Shown here: positions 30,972 through 41,958 of the stretch, one piece after another
Layout of the letters: every line of letters begins with the position of its first letter
Position numbering within the stretch: the first letter of the stretch is position 1
From: Terebella lapidaria
Lineage: Eukaryota; Annelida; Polychaeta; Terebellida; Terebellidae
NCBI GenBank assembly: GCA_949152475.1
Contig: OX424556.1
Coordinates: forward strand, 2,480,001 to 2,544,000
Direction: 5' to 3'
Length of the DNA: 64,000 nt
Program-made: the position numbers and the translations under genes
Notes under the pieces: model-generated
The model's input: only the letters and a program-made list of their open reading frames with translations
What the model was told of the DNA's origin: nothing
The model's database searches: none

Positions 30972-31859
30972 GGTCCACAATTTCAAATTTGTTTTTGTTC
31001 AGAACATCCACTCTCTATTTGTGGTGAGAAAAGACCATAAAATCTCGAAGCTGCAGATAATTCAAACCCGGTACCTGATGAATTTTCTAAATGCTCAGCC
31101 AATCAGATTTCTACAATTAAGGCACCAGCCAGCCCCGTAGAAACTTGTTTATAAACAGAAGCACATGCTATGAATGCTATTGTTGCTAGCTGTACAAGTA
31201 TGTGAGAAGGAGAGTACATACTGTATGCTGTCAGGCAGTTAGCAGATCCAGCCACGGACAGAGCTGCCTTGTTCACTATCAGCCTGGCTGCTGGGTTATT
31301 TTTAAATCCTGCTCCAGTCACTCAAATCTCCGGCCAGAAACATGCAATTAGGCCCCTCCCACAAAACCACCCGGTTTCAAATCTCCGTCTTCATCTTTGC
31401 TTGATCAGATGGATAAATCAAGCATATGACAGTACTAGCAGCCGCTTTTTTTTTGTTTTGTGCATCACTCAGAATTACCTCTGACTTAACATAGTTCATG
31501 CTCGATTGGCTCGAACATACACGAGTAAGCTGGAATCGCACTGCGTCACGGGACACAAAGCACCAAGAATGGCAGTCAGGTAAAAAAAAAAAGCTCAAAA
31601 TATCTCCACCAGAAATTGCAACGTAATCTATCAGAAAGTTTTAGCATACAAGTGCAAATATATAATTGTTATGTTTTCTTTGTTCGATCAGAAAGAAATG
31701 GAAAAATCCATAATTTACTGCCAATATCACTTTAAAAGAATCTGATAATATTCCTGTGTTCGGTTCTGTTTACATCTACCGAGAATAGTAGTGTTGTTAT
31801 AATTTTGTACCAGAAGAGACACTAGGTGTATTTTACGCAAACATGCTAATCTAAAGAGA
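30972..31859. other. No gene seen
   Basis: Spacer after the Mutator-like element. A 72-codon minus-strand frame at 31103-31321 has no recognisable domain, splice context or repeat support and is not called. Confidence 0.4.
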
Positions 31860-32540
31860 TTGGACCCAATAAGCATCATACAGCAACAATTTTACGATGA
31901 CCAAACTCCATTTTTTTGTCTGTGCATGTTCGGGATGGTCTGGTTGGCCAGCGCCTACGAGGCTTTCAAGCAAGGGAAAGCTGCTGCTCGAGCCGCCGAG
32001 TCCGAACAGTTCTCCCTTTCCCCCGAGGTTGCTGCTGGGATGCAAAGGCTGGTGGCTGAGAATGAGGAGCTACGGCGTCCTCTAGATGAAGCCGAGGCTG
32101 CTCAGGCTCGCCTGCACCAGGGCGTGGACGACCCGATGTCGACCGCCCTGGCCCAGTCGATTGCACAGCGGGCGGATGCAGCTCTGGAGCTGGCCATCTA
32201 CCCCATTTTGGTTAAGAAATGGGGAGAGCGCACGGCTGGTCAACAGCGCACCCGAGATACGGTAGAGATGTTCGCCGCCGTGGCTAACCGCGGCGCAACT
32301 ACTAGTTCCAACTCCCGGCTCCGCTCGTGGAGCGTCCTGCTCCTGAGCGTAGGGACCTGCCGCCTAGTCCCAAAAAGGGCGGCATGGACGAGCTGCCAAT
32401 GGAGGAGGAGGAAGGCTAATGTAGCCTCGTCGCTGCGGCAATGCGGCGGCGTGCCGGAGTCGCTTCCACGGCTTCGCTCTGCCTCGGACTCGCTCCGCGG
32501 GTCTGAGGAGCCGGCCCGGCCGGCCGGCAACACTTTTTAG
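31860..32540 (+). CDS. Hypothetical GC-rich ORF with coiled-coil segment
   Basis: 226 codons, unrecognised. The middle part (roughly residues 40-80) is Ala/Glu-rich with LVAENEELRRPLDEAEAAQA, a likely coiled coil, and a short hydrophobic stretch lies near residues 18-32. The ORF is a GC-rich island in AT-rich surroundings, and the last third becomes Arg/Ser-rich and may be out of frame. It could be a decayed gag-like ORF of a mobile element or a processed fragment. No intron signals or partner ORF were found, so real coding status is uncertain. Confidence 0.3.
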   Translation: MDPISIIQQQFYDDQTPFFCLCMFGMVWLASAYEAFKQGKAAARAAESEQFSLSPEVAAGMQRLVAENEELRRPLDEAEAAQARLHQGVDDPMSTALAQSIAQRADAALELAIYPILVKKWGERTAGQQRTRDTVEMFAAVANRGATTSSNSRLRSWSVLLLSVGTCRLVPKRAAWTSCQWRRRKANVASSLRQCGGVPESLPRLRSASDSLRGSEEPARPAGNTF

Positions 32541-33659
32541 AGGCACTACTCTTTTGATCAATCGGTGTGTCGTTTTACAAAATTTCTAAATTTTAAAGGT
32601 TAACCTTAAAAATATTCTAAAAACTCGACACACCATCCCCTTTCAGCAGATGACCTTCCAAGGTCATCATCCTTTTTGGACTACCCCGGTCAAAATTTTG
32701 GCTCGTTTATTAGAGTTTATCCAAAATTGTAGAGCATGTTACAGCTTACTCCGTAAATCCGGGGGTCGTTCCCCATTCTTCCAAAACGGACCCTTAAGGT
32801 CTTAATCTTTTGCGCCGTGACTTCCGGGTACCGTTCACCTTGCTTCCTTCTGGTTCCGCCATGCGATGCCCTCATCGTGTTTTGCAGTTTTGGGTGCAGG
32901 CGGAGCATGTTGGGGACCAACATTGTAAGAAGGGAGTAATGTGGCGATTTTGCCCAAAGATCGTGGCAGGTGGTTCTTTGTTAAACACTCTTGTTTTACG
33001 ACCTTTGTTTTGGACGCTTCTGTTCGAAGCACGCGCTGCCTAGCAATGCTCTACAACTCTCTCGCCCAGTGAGCTATAACAATGGTCTTACGTCAATTCA
33101 ATTCAATTCAAAAAGTGTTCAATTTCACAGCATATTAACGAATATTTCATTGGAATTCATCACTGATCATACTTCCGTTTTCCAGCCCTATAGTAGTATC
33201 TAGGGATACGTAAAACGATGTGAACGAGTTCCCAAAAAAGATCAGTGTGTAGCACGTTATGATTCAAGCTATGATTTAATAAATTCTCACTTGATTTATG
33301 CTGCGTTTTTTTTTATATATATTCGTAATTTATGTACTGTATTTTAGGATCAACAACTGATTTCAATATTTTTAAGCGGTCTTGTAGCACACTTAAAATT
33401 TTCGGAACAACATCGTGACATTTTATGTGTTATCATTAAAATATTTTTGGGTGGCCATACATTTACTGCTGATGCTATTTGAAACGCCATATTTGTTAGT
33501 AACTTTCAAGCGTGAATTTCGTTGCTTGTTGCGTTTCACGTTTGTTCATCATGTTTTTGGCCTAAAGTACTCACTTAATACCTAAATATAAGTGTGAGTG
33601 TAGATCCAATTCTTCAAGCATCAGAAATGTATAACTGAACATCTGACCTGTGCGATTGT
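32541..33659. other. No gene seen
   Basis: Mixed sequence downstream of the GC-rich ORF, becoming AT-rich after 33050. A short 'tcaattcaattcaattca' run lies near 33095. Short frames lack domains. Confidence 0.4.
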
Positions 33660-34088
33660 TGACAGTCCTAGACACCCTCATCTTCTTCTTCTTCTTCCAA
33701 TAAGTACAGGGTTCTAAGTAGAACATCGCGTACTGCGTGTGTGTGCACAGTGTTGGCAAGTTGGTGTGGGGCTAGTGTCGGACTCGGAGCTTGGAGAGTC
33801 GGTCCTTGAAGGTGTCAATACTCGCTGTCTCTACGAGGTCATTTGGCAGGTTGTTCCAGAGCCTGATGCTGTCTGGCAGGAAGCTACGTTGGTAGGCCAG
33901 AGTCCGTGCGTATGGGACACAGAACTTGGACAGACCGCTGTGTCTGGACGGGGTGCTTGTTGTGTTGCTGACAAGGTCCAGGGAGGGAACTACTACCAGG
34001 TTGTGGACAATGCGGATTCAGCCAGGGTGTACCCATGGATCTGATAGCTTGATCGGATGGGATATTTCTTCCTGGTGATGCGTATGAG

Positions 34089-35331
34089 GTGACTTCGGCC
34101 CATGGTGACCTCGGCCCGGTGATGTCGGCCCGCCCTACAGGCTACAGTATATTAATTATATTGGCCATTCAACTCAATGTTAAATGATCTTACTTTGACG
34201 GTCCATAACACCTTCCTAAAAAAAATCCCAGCCTAACCACTATGCTAGTTTTATCCTGCAACGTATTGGGCATCGCATGGTAAGCATGAATATATTTGAC
34301 GACACATGGGATTTTTCGCTATTTTGCCTTGAATGGACCCGGGGTGAAAATACCCAAAATTATGGGTACTGATGCCCATGCAAAACCCTTTGATTCCCCA
34401 GTTCCTGAGAAGAACGCCAACAAGATACTGCCTTGAAAACCGGGTCATTATTTCCCAGCACTGCGTTCTTTCAGGTGAATATACACTCGTCCAGAAGTCT
34501 GGCCTAAAAAAATGAGGCGATGTTTAACAACAGTTTCCCTTTAAATTGCCTAAGTGAGGTGAACGCTCGCTGATTGGCTGAGCGAATTACTGTACACTGC
34601 CCTTAATACATAGGCGTTTCTGAGATATATGAATTATATTTTGTCAGTAGGTAGTCTTATATGTATGTAATTGTGAAACGAAATATAAACCTGATATCCC
34701 GATTCAATTCTCTGTTTCAGTCCATTTAATACATATGCTACATGTGCTGGAATTTATCACACTAAAAACGGAAAATTATCTTTAGAACCCATGTGAAACG
34801 TAACAAAACCACTAATAATTTATTTAGAAAGTCAAGAATATCAAGGAGTTATTATACTTGAAGTCGGCCAGCAGTTCTTGAAACGCTCATGTTGAATATA
34901 AATAGGTAAATAAATCCACATTGAATTCTTAGCTTATTTATTTTTTACGACAAGGTCAAACAAATATTAGACAACACAATGGATTACAACTGGTTTAATT
35001 CTGACGAAACAGATAACAGTATTAATACTAATCACAGAAAAGGTGACGAACCCAGAAAATGTCTACATGCAAATGTATCATACAATTTGATGATGGCAAA
35101 ATCGTGAACATGAACAAGGCAATCAATTAGCCTACATCAGACGCTTCATAATTGGGTTGACTAACAGTATGAACAACAATCGAGACTTCTCAGACTTGCC
35201 ATGCACAGTGATAGTTGTAACAACATAATTATCCATTTGCTGCCTGCCGCCCTAACACTATTAATTGCAATCTATTGGGCGGGTCGAAGTCACCGGTCCG
35301 AGATCACCATGGGCCGAGGTCACCGCACCCC
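34089..35331. mobile_element. Foldback element with 8-bp target duplication inside the LINE
   Basis: CGTATGAG flanks both sides (34081-34088 and 35332-35339). The left GTGACTTCGGCCCATGGTGA and right TCACCATGGGCCGAGGTCAC ends are inverse, about 48 bp long with a few differences. It contains copy 2 of repeat family Y at 34140-34602. An 8-bp duplication fits hAT or related superfamilies, but the ends lack the usual CAG start. Confidence 0.7.
34140..34602. mobile_element. Repeat family Y, copy 2 (empty site for the Transib-like element)
   Basis: 463 bp in inverted orientation relative to 25919-29710. It runs straight through the position where copy 1 carries the 3.3-kb CACAGTG element, showing a single ATAAC (GTTAT on the other strand) at 34206-34210. 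Confidence 0.85.
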
Positions 35332-35700
35332 CGTATGAGCTGGCACTTTAGTGGGTTGAAGCTCATTAGCCACTGACGTTCCCATTTCTGGAGGGAGTCT
35401 AGGTCTGCCTGTAGCTCATCTGCATCTGACTGTGCTGTTATTTCTTTGTAGATGAGGCAGTCATCTGCGAAAAGTCGGGTAGTTGATGCGGAGACACACT
35501 GGGGCAGGTCGTTGATGTAGACCAAGAATAAGATCGGTCCTAGGACAGTTCCTTGTGGGACGCCAGAAGTTACTGGTCTGACGTTAGATGATTGTCCTTC
35601 GAGGACTACGGTCTGTGTACCCTCATATACATGATAGACATAAGCTAAACTCAGTTTAGGCTAAAGTAGATGTCTGGCAGTTGAGAAGAATCTAGCCCGG

Positions 35701-36892
35701 CAGTGGCGTCACTAGGGGTGGGCACAGGGGGCACGTGCCCCCGATCTTTTCAGGTGTGCCCCGGATCAATTTTGAGCAAAAAAAAAATCGCATATGATTC
35801 ACCCCCTTCTCTTCCAGATTGTCAGTAATGAACCACATTTTGAAACCATGTTTCAGGTTGACAGGTTCAGTTTAAAAAAAAAACGTTTGTTGTATTATCA
35901 TGTTGTACCACAAACCACAGGCTAGCAAAGCCCTGCAGGAACCATAATCCAGAGTATGGGAAAGTATCACAAGGCAGATAACTTGAGGCACTCAACCCCC
36001 TCCTAGAGCAGCCCAGCCAGGCAGAGCCCGACTGTCCCGGCCCCAGCCCCAGGCCAGGCCAGGCTGGTGGTGGCTGGGCGGCCGTACTCTGGGTAGTATC
36101 AGTGTTACATTCCTCAATGCAGCGAGGGGGGATCCAGACAAGGGGATACCTTGCCACGCTCTTAGAAGCTTGGCGGTTTCAGTGGTTTTAGCTCTATGGT
36201 GCACAGGGATGGGGTCCAAGACAGATTGTCAAATACAAATACAAATACTCGTAGCCAAATTCAAATACAAATACAAATACACACTTCCAGAGCCGACCAA
36301 ATACGAATACAAATACAAATACATTTCTTCAAATACAAATACAAATGCAAATATTTATTTCTTAGTCATTCGTCGATTTCTAGTCATATTTTTGATGCAT
36401 TCAGTGGAAGTTTTCGTCGCTGTCCTAAATTTCCCCTTCATATCACTATCATTGGTTATCTAATATACCCGGTACATATACACAAGAAAATACAAGTTAT
36501 GAGACAAATAAATCCCTTCTGTGGATTTGACTGTATTTGATTCCAAATACATCAAATACAGACCTCAAATACAAATTCAAATACAAATACGCCAGTATTG
36601 AAATTGTCATATACAAATACGAATACAAATACGAGATTTAGTGTATTTCAAATACAAGTACAAATACATATTTGACCCCATCCCTGATGGTGCAAGTCAT
36701 TTCGACATGTTAGGGTGGTCTAGATGTGCTTTAATTGGTTGTTCGAAAGTGCAAAATCAAACAAAAATTTCGCGGGGCTTACGGCACCCCCCGAACCCCC
36801 AGACCGGTTTAGCTACGCTCGCTCCGCTCGCTCGCACCCATGCCTCCACAATAACTGTGCCCCCAATGTTTCATTTCCTAGTGACGCCCCTG
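35701..36892. mobile_element. hAT-like element, 1.2 kb
   Basis: The left end CAGTGGCGTCACTAGG is mirrored by the right end CCTAGTGACGCCCCTG. The interior next to each end shares 'gggcac..gtgcccc' text. Flanks TCTAGCCCGG and TCTAAGCCCGG are similar but not identical, so an 8-bp duplication is only suggested. CAGTGGCG-type ends are common in hAT MITEs. It hosts a second hAT-like element at 36204-36686. Confidence 0.65.
36204..36686. mobile_element. hAT-like MITE carrying an AAATAC hexamer repeat
   Basis: ATGGTGCA is duplicated exactly on both sides (36196-36203 and 36687-36694). The ends CAGGGATGGGGTC and GACCCCATCCCTG are inverse. Much of the interior is ACAAAT/AAATAC hexamer repeat. The 8-bp duplication and CAGGG ends fit hAT. 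Confidence 0.85.
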
Positions 36893-37150
36893 TCTAAGCC
36901 CGGAATACAATTACAAGGCACAACGATCGGTCTACCCCGCCCACCCCCACCCTGACCATCCTTCTTTTCAATCCGTATCCAACATTCATGTATACTCTGA
37001 TTTTTCTAACTCGTTTACACCGTTTTTTTGCTGATATTGTTGCGATGTTAAATTTTATCGTGTTATAACTTGGCACAGCTTACCTTGGGACCAAACGGCA
37101 ATTTTCTGCAAAGTTTCAGACTTCTACCCATGAAACTGATAAAGTTAGTA
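36893..37150. other. No gene seen
   Basis: Unique-looking flank between the hAT-like element and the 5' end of DIRS copy B. Confidence 0.4.
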
Positions 37151-37340
37151 GTTTATTTTATACATCACCAATCTAAACTACTACATGCTCCTTTTCGATC
37201 CTTTGGATCGTTCTGGATAGAAATTCGCGTACTGAAAGCAAGGCACGATCGTCTGCCTGCATGACTCGAGCGCTCCTTTTGCCGCCAAAACCGCCGCGCA
37301 TATGCGCGCGCAGCTGCGCAGAAGCTTCACTTTTCTGTCC
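37151..37340 (+). repeat. DIRS copy B left inverted terminal repeat
   Basis: 190 bp, starting GTTTATTTTATACATCACC and ending at 'cttttctgtcc', inverse of 49037-49225. Confidence 0.9.
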
Positions 37341-37745
37341 ACCGCCATTTTTGCTTGGCAGCTTTGGATTTTGGTTCCCGGTGAATTCGTAGAATTTAGT
37401 CTGCAAACTAGACTTTTGCGATATATTCTTACGGAATTTCACCTGCCACGTTCATAGACATCGTTTTGTGTCTATTTGGATAAGTATTGGTCGATAGTTT
37501 GTTACTTGCTAGATCGTCAGCGATTTGTATAGCCAGTTCACCCTATTATCGTCCATCCGTCGTACTTGATAGTGTACTTGTTGTTTACATCTATCAATAG
37601 TTCTACGTTAATTTTCTACTGTATATATTGTGTATACGTATACTGTAGTTTATATATTCGTAGTCCTCTTAGGGTTCTTTTTCAGCGCGGTCTCAGGTTT
37701 GCATATTTTGCCCGCCCTGTTACTGTGTGTGGTTAGTTCCCTTGT

Positions 37746-39851
37746 GTGATCATGACTTCACAATCCTCCCTTGGTACCGGTGCCATGGACGAACGTCCAT
37801 GCCCGAAGTGTCTGGTCAATACCCTCCGAGGAGGGGAGAAACACAGTTTGTGTTTCGACTGTTTAGACCATGGCCCGGTATCTATGGAGGATTTGAGGTG
37901 TGATCTGTGTCGTTTCTGGCGTCCCTCTTCCTTCGTGCAGGCGACTGCAAAGTATTCCGAAGCCTCGTTGGCTCGTCGGGATGCTTTGAGGCTTGCGGAA
38001 GCTTCGGCTCCGCAAGTCCGCCAGTCGCCCATGGAGGTGGAGACTCCGCCTGTGACGGCACAGATTGCGTCCGGTGTTAGTCAGCCCCTGGGGCTAACAC
38101 AGGACATGGTCAACGCGGCTGTGCAATCTTTCTTTGCACAGTCGTTATCGTCCCTTCAGGGTCCCCTCCTTCCGGGTCTCTCTTCCCTGCTTGGACAGGG
38201 AGTCCCGGCCGGTTCTTCGGCTGCCCCTTCGTCGCAGGGAGAGCTTGCTCCCCCTGCTGGCAAGAAGTCGAAATCTTCTAAGAAGAAGGTTTCAGTTCTT
38301 GCCAAGGCGAAAGCAGCCAAGGAACCGCACTCCACCTTCGTCGTCCCTCAGTCGGGGCCGATCGAGGTGGAGGGGTCCGTCGTCTCTTCCCCGGGGCCTT
38401 CCAAGAAGAGGAAGCGTGCTTCCTCTAAGCGCCGTGGTGCTGAGACCACATCGATTTTCGATGTGGCTCAGGCTTCGTCCGACCTCTCGGTGGGCGACGA
38501 TCAGGCTTCGGGCTTCGATCGGCGGAGCATCTTGGATGGCTCATTCGGGTCCTCGGTCTCGAGGTTCGAGGGGGGAGAGTTCCCTTTGTTTGGGGGTGAG
38601 GCTCTCGATCGTTCGTGCGATCGGGAGTCTTCACTTGGCGATCGTGCTCCTGGTCCTCGATCAGGGCACGATCGGGCGGGTGGTGCTGGGGTCGTTCCTC
38701 AGGGCCACTCAAGTCCTGTGTACGCGGATGTAAGTCGCCGGACGGGCGCGATCGCTGAGCAGGCATTCCCTCGCCCGTCCTTTGATGTACCCTTGGGGTC
38801 ATCGAGGTCTTCGATCGGACCTGTGAGGTCCAACGATCGGGGGGGTCGAGTGGAAGCTGATCAGGAGTCGTCCTCCTCGGAGGATGAGACTTCCGATCAG
38901 GCCGGGGGTTCTAACTTCCGGTGGGCTTTGGAGTCGGTCGCAAGGCGAATGGACTTGCCGATCGATGCTCCAGGGCCCTCACGGGGAACCGGTAGGTTCG
39001 CGTCGGCGCCAGTTCGTCGGCCGATCCGGCTCCCTGTGGCTCCCGCGTTGGTCAAGTCCTTCGACAAGATCAACAAGGGAGTTACGGCTAAGAAGGATGT
39101 GGCTCGTACGGAGTCGACATTCCCGACTAGCCGTGTTCGACCTGAGTCGATCGACACCTATCGGACTGTAGAGTCCGAGGGTGGACATCAGACTTCCGTC
39201 CCGGTCGAAGACCCTAACCTTCACCTGCTTTCCCGGAAGCAGGGTATGGTCTGGTCAGCTTATGTGAAAAAGGCTCGCCTTTCTCACTGGCAGACGCTGT
39301 CTCATCAATTGATGGGGCAGCTCTCGTTGACAGATCACCTGACCACCTTGGTTCAGGAGTTTGTGGACGAGGCGGATCTGGAGGAGGGGAGTCGCGCCAA
39401 CATACATGCAGCACTCGGCTTCTTGGCCGGAGTGGTCCATGCTGCTGAGCGTGACAGTGCGCACCTGGGCGCACAATTGGATCTCACCTTGCGTGATGCC
39501 GATCTCCGTCTGCTTGACGTGTCCGCTACGGACGTCGCTGAGCTACGTGGGAGGCCGCTTTTCTCAGGCTATACCTACGCCAACCTCTCTCGATCGGATA
39601 TTTCCGTCATGCGGGAACATCTCCGGGATCAGGCTATGGCCAAGGCTTTGCTTGGGAAGTCGGCGGGGTCTGGGACAGGCAAGAAGACCAAGGGTCAGAA
39701 GCCTGCCCAACCTCAGGCACCACATGCACCCGCTTCTACGCAGCCGCCCTTTCGTGGGGCGCAGCCTCCCCCTCCCCAGGGGGATGGCAAGCGCGGAGGC
39801 AAAGGGGGTGGACGCTTCAAGGGCAAAGGGAAAGCTTCTGGTAAGAAGTGA
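37746..39851 (+). CDS. DIRS gag-like ORF1 (copy B)
   Basis: 701 residues with the same layout as in copy A: three CxxC pairs in the first 55 residues, a Ser/Arg/Pro-rich centre and a basic Gly/Lys tail. It differs from copy A by scattered substitutions (for example SVCFDC to SLCFDC). The ORF is intact. Confidence 0.85.
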   Translation: MIMTSQSSLGTGAMDERPCPKCLVNTLRGGEKHSLCFDCLDHGPVSMEDLRCDLCRFWRPSSFVQATAKYSEASLARRDALRLAEASAPQVRQSPMEVETPPVTAQIASGVSQPLGLTQDMVNAAVQSFFAQSLSSLQGPLLPGLSSLLGQGVPAGSSAAPSSQGELAPPAGKKSKSSKKKVSVLAKAKAAKEPHSTFVVPQSGPIEVEGSVVSSPGPSKKRKRASSKRRGAETTSIFDVAQASSDLSVGDDQASGFDRRSILDGSFGSSVSRFEGGEFPLFGGEALDRSCDRESSLGDRAPGPRSGHDRAGGAGVVPQGHSSPVYADVSRRTGAIAEQAFPRPSFDVPLGSSRSSIGPVRSNDRGGRVEADQESSSSEDETSDQAGGSNFRWALESVARRMDLPIDAPGPSRGTGRFASAPVRRPIRLPVAPALVKSFDKINKGVTAKKDVARTESTFPTSRVRPESIDTYRTVESEGGHQTSVPVEDPNLHLLSRKQGMVWSAYVKKARLSHWQTLSHQLMGQLSLTDHLTTLVQEFVDEADLEEGSRANIHAALGFLAGVVHAAERDSAHLGAQLDLTLRDADLRLLDVSATDVAELRGRPLFSGYTYANLSRSDISVMREHLRDQAMAKALLGKSAGSGTGKKTKGQKPAQPQAPHAPASTQPPFRGAQPPPPQGDGKRGGKGGGRFKGKGKASGKK

Positions 39852-41958
39852 CTCGTTGCGGGAAAGCGTAGGCTCTGTGGAAGGTTCAGTTCTATCGGAA
39901 TTCGATCTTCCACAACCTGGTCCAGTCGGGGGACGCCTGGCTCAGTTCGTCCAGAACTGGAGCGATCTGGCGTCGTCAGACAATTCAGTCGTGGCATGGG
40001 TGAAGTTCGGTCTCACCTTCAGATGGGAGGCTGGAAAACCACCGATCAGACCCAAAGCGTGGTTCTTCCCTGTGCCCGGCGATCGGGAAAAGTTTCAGCT
40101 TCTGCAGCACGAGGTGCAGCAGTTGCTAGAGAAACGTGCGATCGAGGTGGTCAAGGACGAGAGAGGATTCTATTCTCTCATCTTCCTGGTGCCGAAAAAG
40201 ACAGGCGGGTGGCGTCCCGTTTTCGATCTGTCAAACCTCAACAAATTCCTGATCATACCCAGGTTCAAGATGGAGTCGGCGCTTTCCGTCCAGAAAGCTC
40301 TGTCCAAGGGGAAGTGGGCAGTCAGTATCGACGTCAAGGACGCGTACTTACATGTGCCAATACACCCAGCCGATCGGCGATACCTCAAGTTCGCCTTCGA
40401 AGGTTCGGTGTATCAGTTCAGGGTACTTCCTTTTGGAGTAGCCACCGCCCCTTACGTGTTCACCCGTATCGTAAGGACGATGGCAGCCAGGTTTCGATCG
40501 GTTGGAATTCAATTCCACCATTATATCGACGATTGGTTAATCATAGCCGACTCCCCGTCTCAGGCTATAGAGCAATCCGGGTTCGTCCTCAGGTTGGCGA
40601 CCAGCCTCGGCTGGATCCCCAATTGGGCGAAGTCTCATCTGTCCCCGACACAGAGGTACGAATATGTCGGGGTAGATTACGATCTAGAGCGAGGAGTAGC
40701 TCTTCCTCCGCGGAAGAGAGTTCTCAAGGCGATTGCGGCGATGGAGGTCGCGCTGACGCAGTCGTCGATCACAGCTCGACAGTTTCTGTCCATCATCGGT
40801 CTGTTGGCGTCGATGGAGAAACAGGTGCCGTTCGGCAGGTGCTTCCTCAGACCCATTCAATGGTGTCTAGCATTGCAATGGCGGATCCTCACCGATCGAC
40901 TAGACCAAGTCGTATCGGTGGACGATCGTGCTCGGGAAGCAATGCATTGGTGGCGGGACCATCGGAATCTTTTCCGAGGGATGCCACTCGCGGAGTATCT
41001 GCCCGATCGGACCTTCTTCACCGATGCGTCAGAATTGGCTTGGGGAGCTCATATGGACGAGCACGAACTCTCTGCTGTGTGGAACACGAGCGAGAGGGCG
41101 TTGCACATCAATGTCCTAGAGCTGCGAGCGGTGAGACGTGCGTTCGAGATCTGGGGGCCTCAGAGTTCCCCAGGGACGAAGTGGTTGGTCTTCACAGACA
41201 ACAGCACAGTAGTGGCGCACATAAACAAACAAGGTGGAACTCGGTCGAGTCAGCTTTGTTTGGAGGCCGAGTGTCTGATCAGGTTTGCCTTCAAGTACCG
41301 TCTGTTTATCAGGGCGAGGCACCTGCCGGGTCACAGGAATGTCCTAGCGGACGCTCTGTCGAGACCGGACAAGATCATAGGCACGGAGTGGAGTCTGCAT
41401 CCGGGGGTGTTTCGGCGCGTTTGTCAGGCGTTCGGGACACCGAACATAGACCTGTTCGCAACCTCTCGGAATCACAAGCTCCCGGTCTACTTCTCACCTC
41501 TGCCAGAGAGCGAGGCACTGGCTGTGGACGCGATGTCTCAGTCGTGGGACGGGATGTTCGGGTATGCGTACCCGCCAACTCGGTTCCTAACAGAAGTGCT
41601 GCACAAAGTAGCCAGGTCTCAGTGCGAGATTCTGTTGGTGGCGCCATGCTGGCCGATGCAGGCGTGGTTCCCCCTGCTACTGTCCCTCCTGATCGATGTA
41701 CCACGGGTTCTCCCGATCGAGGACAGGTTGCTGAAGCAACCGGGGCGGGATATATTTCACGATTCCGTCCACGTGCTCAAATTACACGTCTGGAGGCTAT
41801 CGAGCGATCCTTCCAGGAGGCAGGGTTTTCTCAGCAGGTGTCCGTACATCTCGCGAGAAAGAATAGGAGATCCTCCTCTAAAACGTATGAGGCTAAATGG
41901 AGAGTATTCGTACGTTGGTGTAACGGAAGGCGCATTGATCCGCTCTCTGCCCCTCTGA
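39784..41958 (+). CDS. DIRS reverse transcriptase / RNase H polyprotein (copy B)
   Basis: The Met at 39784 overlaps the gag end by 68 nt in the +1 frame; the frame itself is open from 39361. It carries LVPKKTGGWRPVFDLSNLN, SIDVKDAYLHVPI and YIDDWL at 40522-40539. The RNase H motifs (TDAS, LELRA, TDNS, ADALSR) and the DLFATSRN/AYPP/WPMQAWF C-terminal block resembling the DIRS Dam-like methyltransferase are present. The intact RT motifs suggest this reading, rather than the serine variant of copy A, is ancestral. Translation may use internal initiation or frameshifting after gag. Confidence 0.92.
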   Translation: MASAEAKGVDASRAKGKLLVRSDSLRESVGSVEGSVLSEFDLPQPGPVGGRLAQFVQNWSDLASSDNSVVAWVKFGLTFRWEAGKPPIRPKAWFFPVPGDREKFQLLQHEVQQLLEKRAIEVVKDERGFYSLIFLVPKKTGGWRPVFDLSNLNKFLIIPRFKMESALSVQKALSKGKWAVSIDVKDAYLHVPIHPADRRYLKFAFEGSVYQFRVLPFGVATAPYVFTRIVRTMAARFRSVGIQFHHYIDDWLIIADSPSQAIEQSGFVLRLATSLGWIPNWAKSHLSPTQRYEYVGVDYDLERGVALPPRKRVLKAIAAMEVALTQSSITARQFLSIIGLLASMEKQVPFGRCFLRPIQWCLALQWRILTDRLDQVVSVDDRAREAMHWWRDHRNLFRGMPLAEYLPDRTFFTDASELAWGAHMDEHELSAVWNTSERALHINVLELRAVRRAFEIWGPQSSPGTKWLVFTDNSTVVAHINKQGGTRSSQLCLEAECLIRFAFKYRLFIRARHLPGHRNVLADALSRPDKIIGTEWSLHPGVFRRVCQAFGTPNIDLFATSRNHKLPVYFSPLPESEALAVDAMSQSWDGMFGYAYPPTRFLTEVLHKVARSQCEILLVAPCWPMQAWFPLLLSLLIDVPRVLPIEDRLLKQPGRDIFHDSVHVLKLHVWRLSSDPSRRQGFLSRCPYISRERIGDPPLKRMRLNGEYSYVGVTEGALIRSLPL

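Larger units (their letters stand above)
33660..35625 (-). pseudogene. Second LINE reverse transcriptase fragment, split by a foldback element
   Basis: Minus strand 35625-35340 reads SGVPQGTVLGPILFLVYIND then LFADDCLIYKEI and KWERQWLMSFNPLKC, the catalytic core of a LINE reverse transcriptase. After the foldback insertion the frame resumes at 34080 and runs to about 33770 with LRVRH-type C-terminal text (YARTLAYQRSFLPDSIRLWN, NNLPNDLVETASIDTFKDRL). An AGAAGAAGAAGAAG tail lies near 33690. It is 5' truncated and dead. The motifs differ from the LINE at 1.3-3.1 kb, so this is another family. Confidence 0.8.

Noticed and set aside
31103-31321. 72-codon minus-strand ORF
   Set aside because: No domain, splice signals or repeat support; the length is expected by chance.
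39996-41645. Long open frame upstream of the DIRS tyrosine recombinase (and equivalents at 10268-11917 and 44394-46019)
   Set aside because: It is read over the RT/RNase H gene in another frame, is Arg/Ser-rich and shows no domain. Only the part from the Met near 41646 matches a recombinase.
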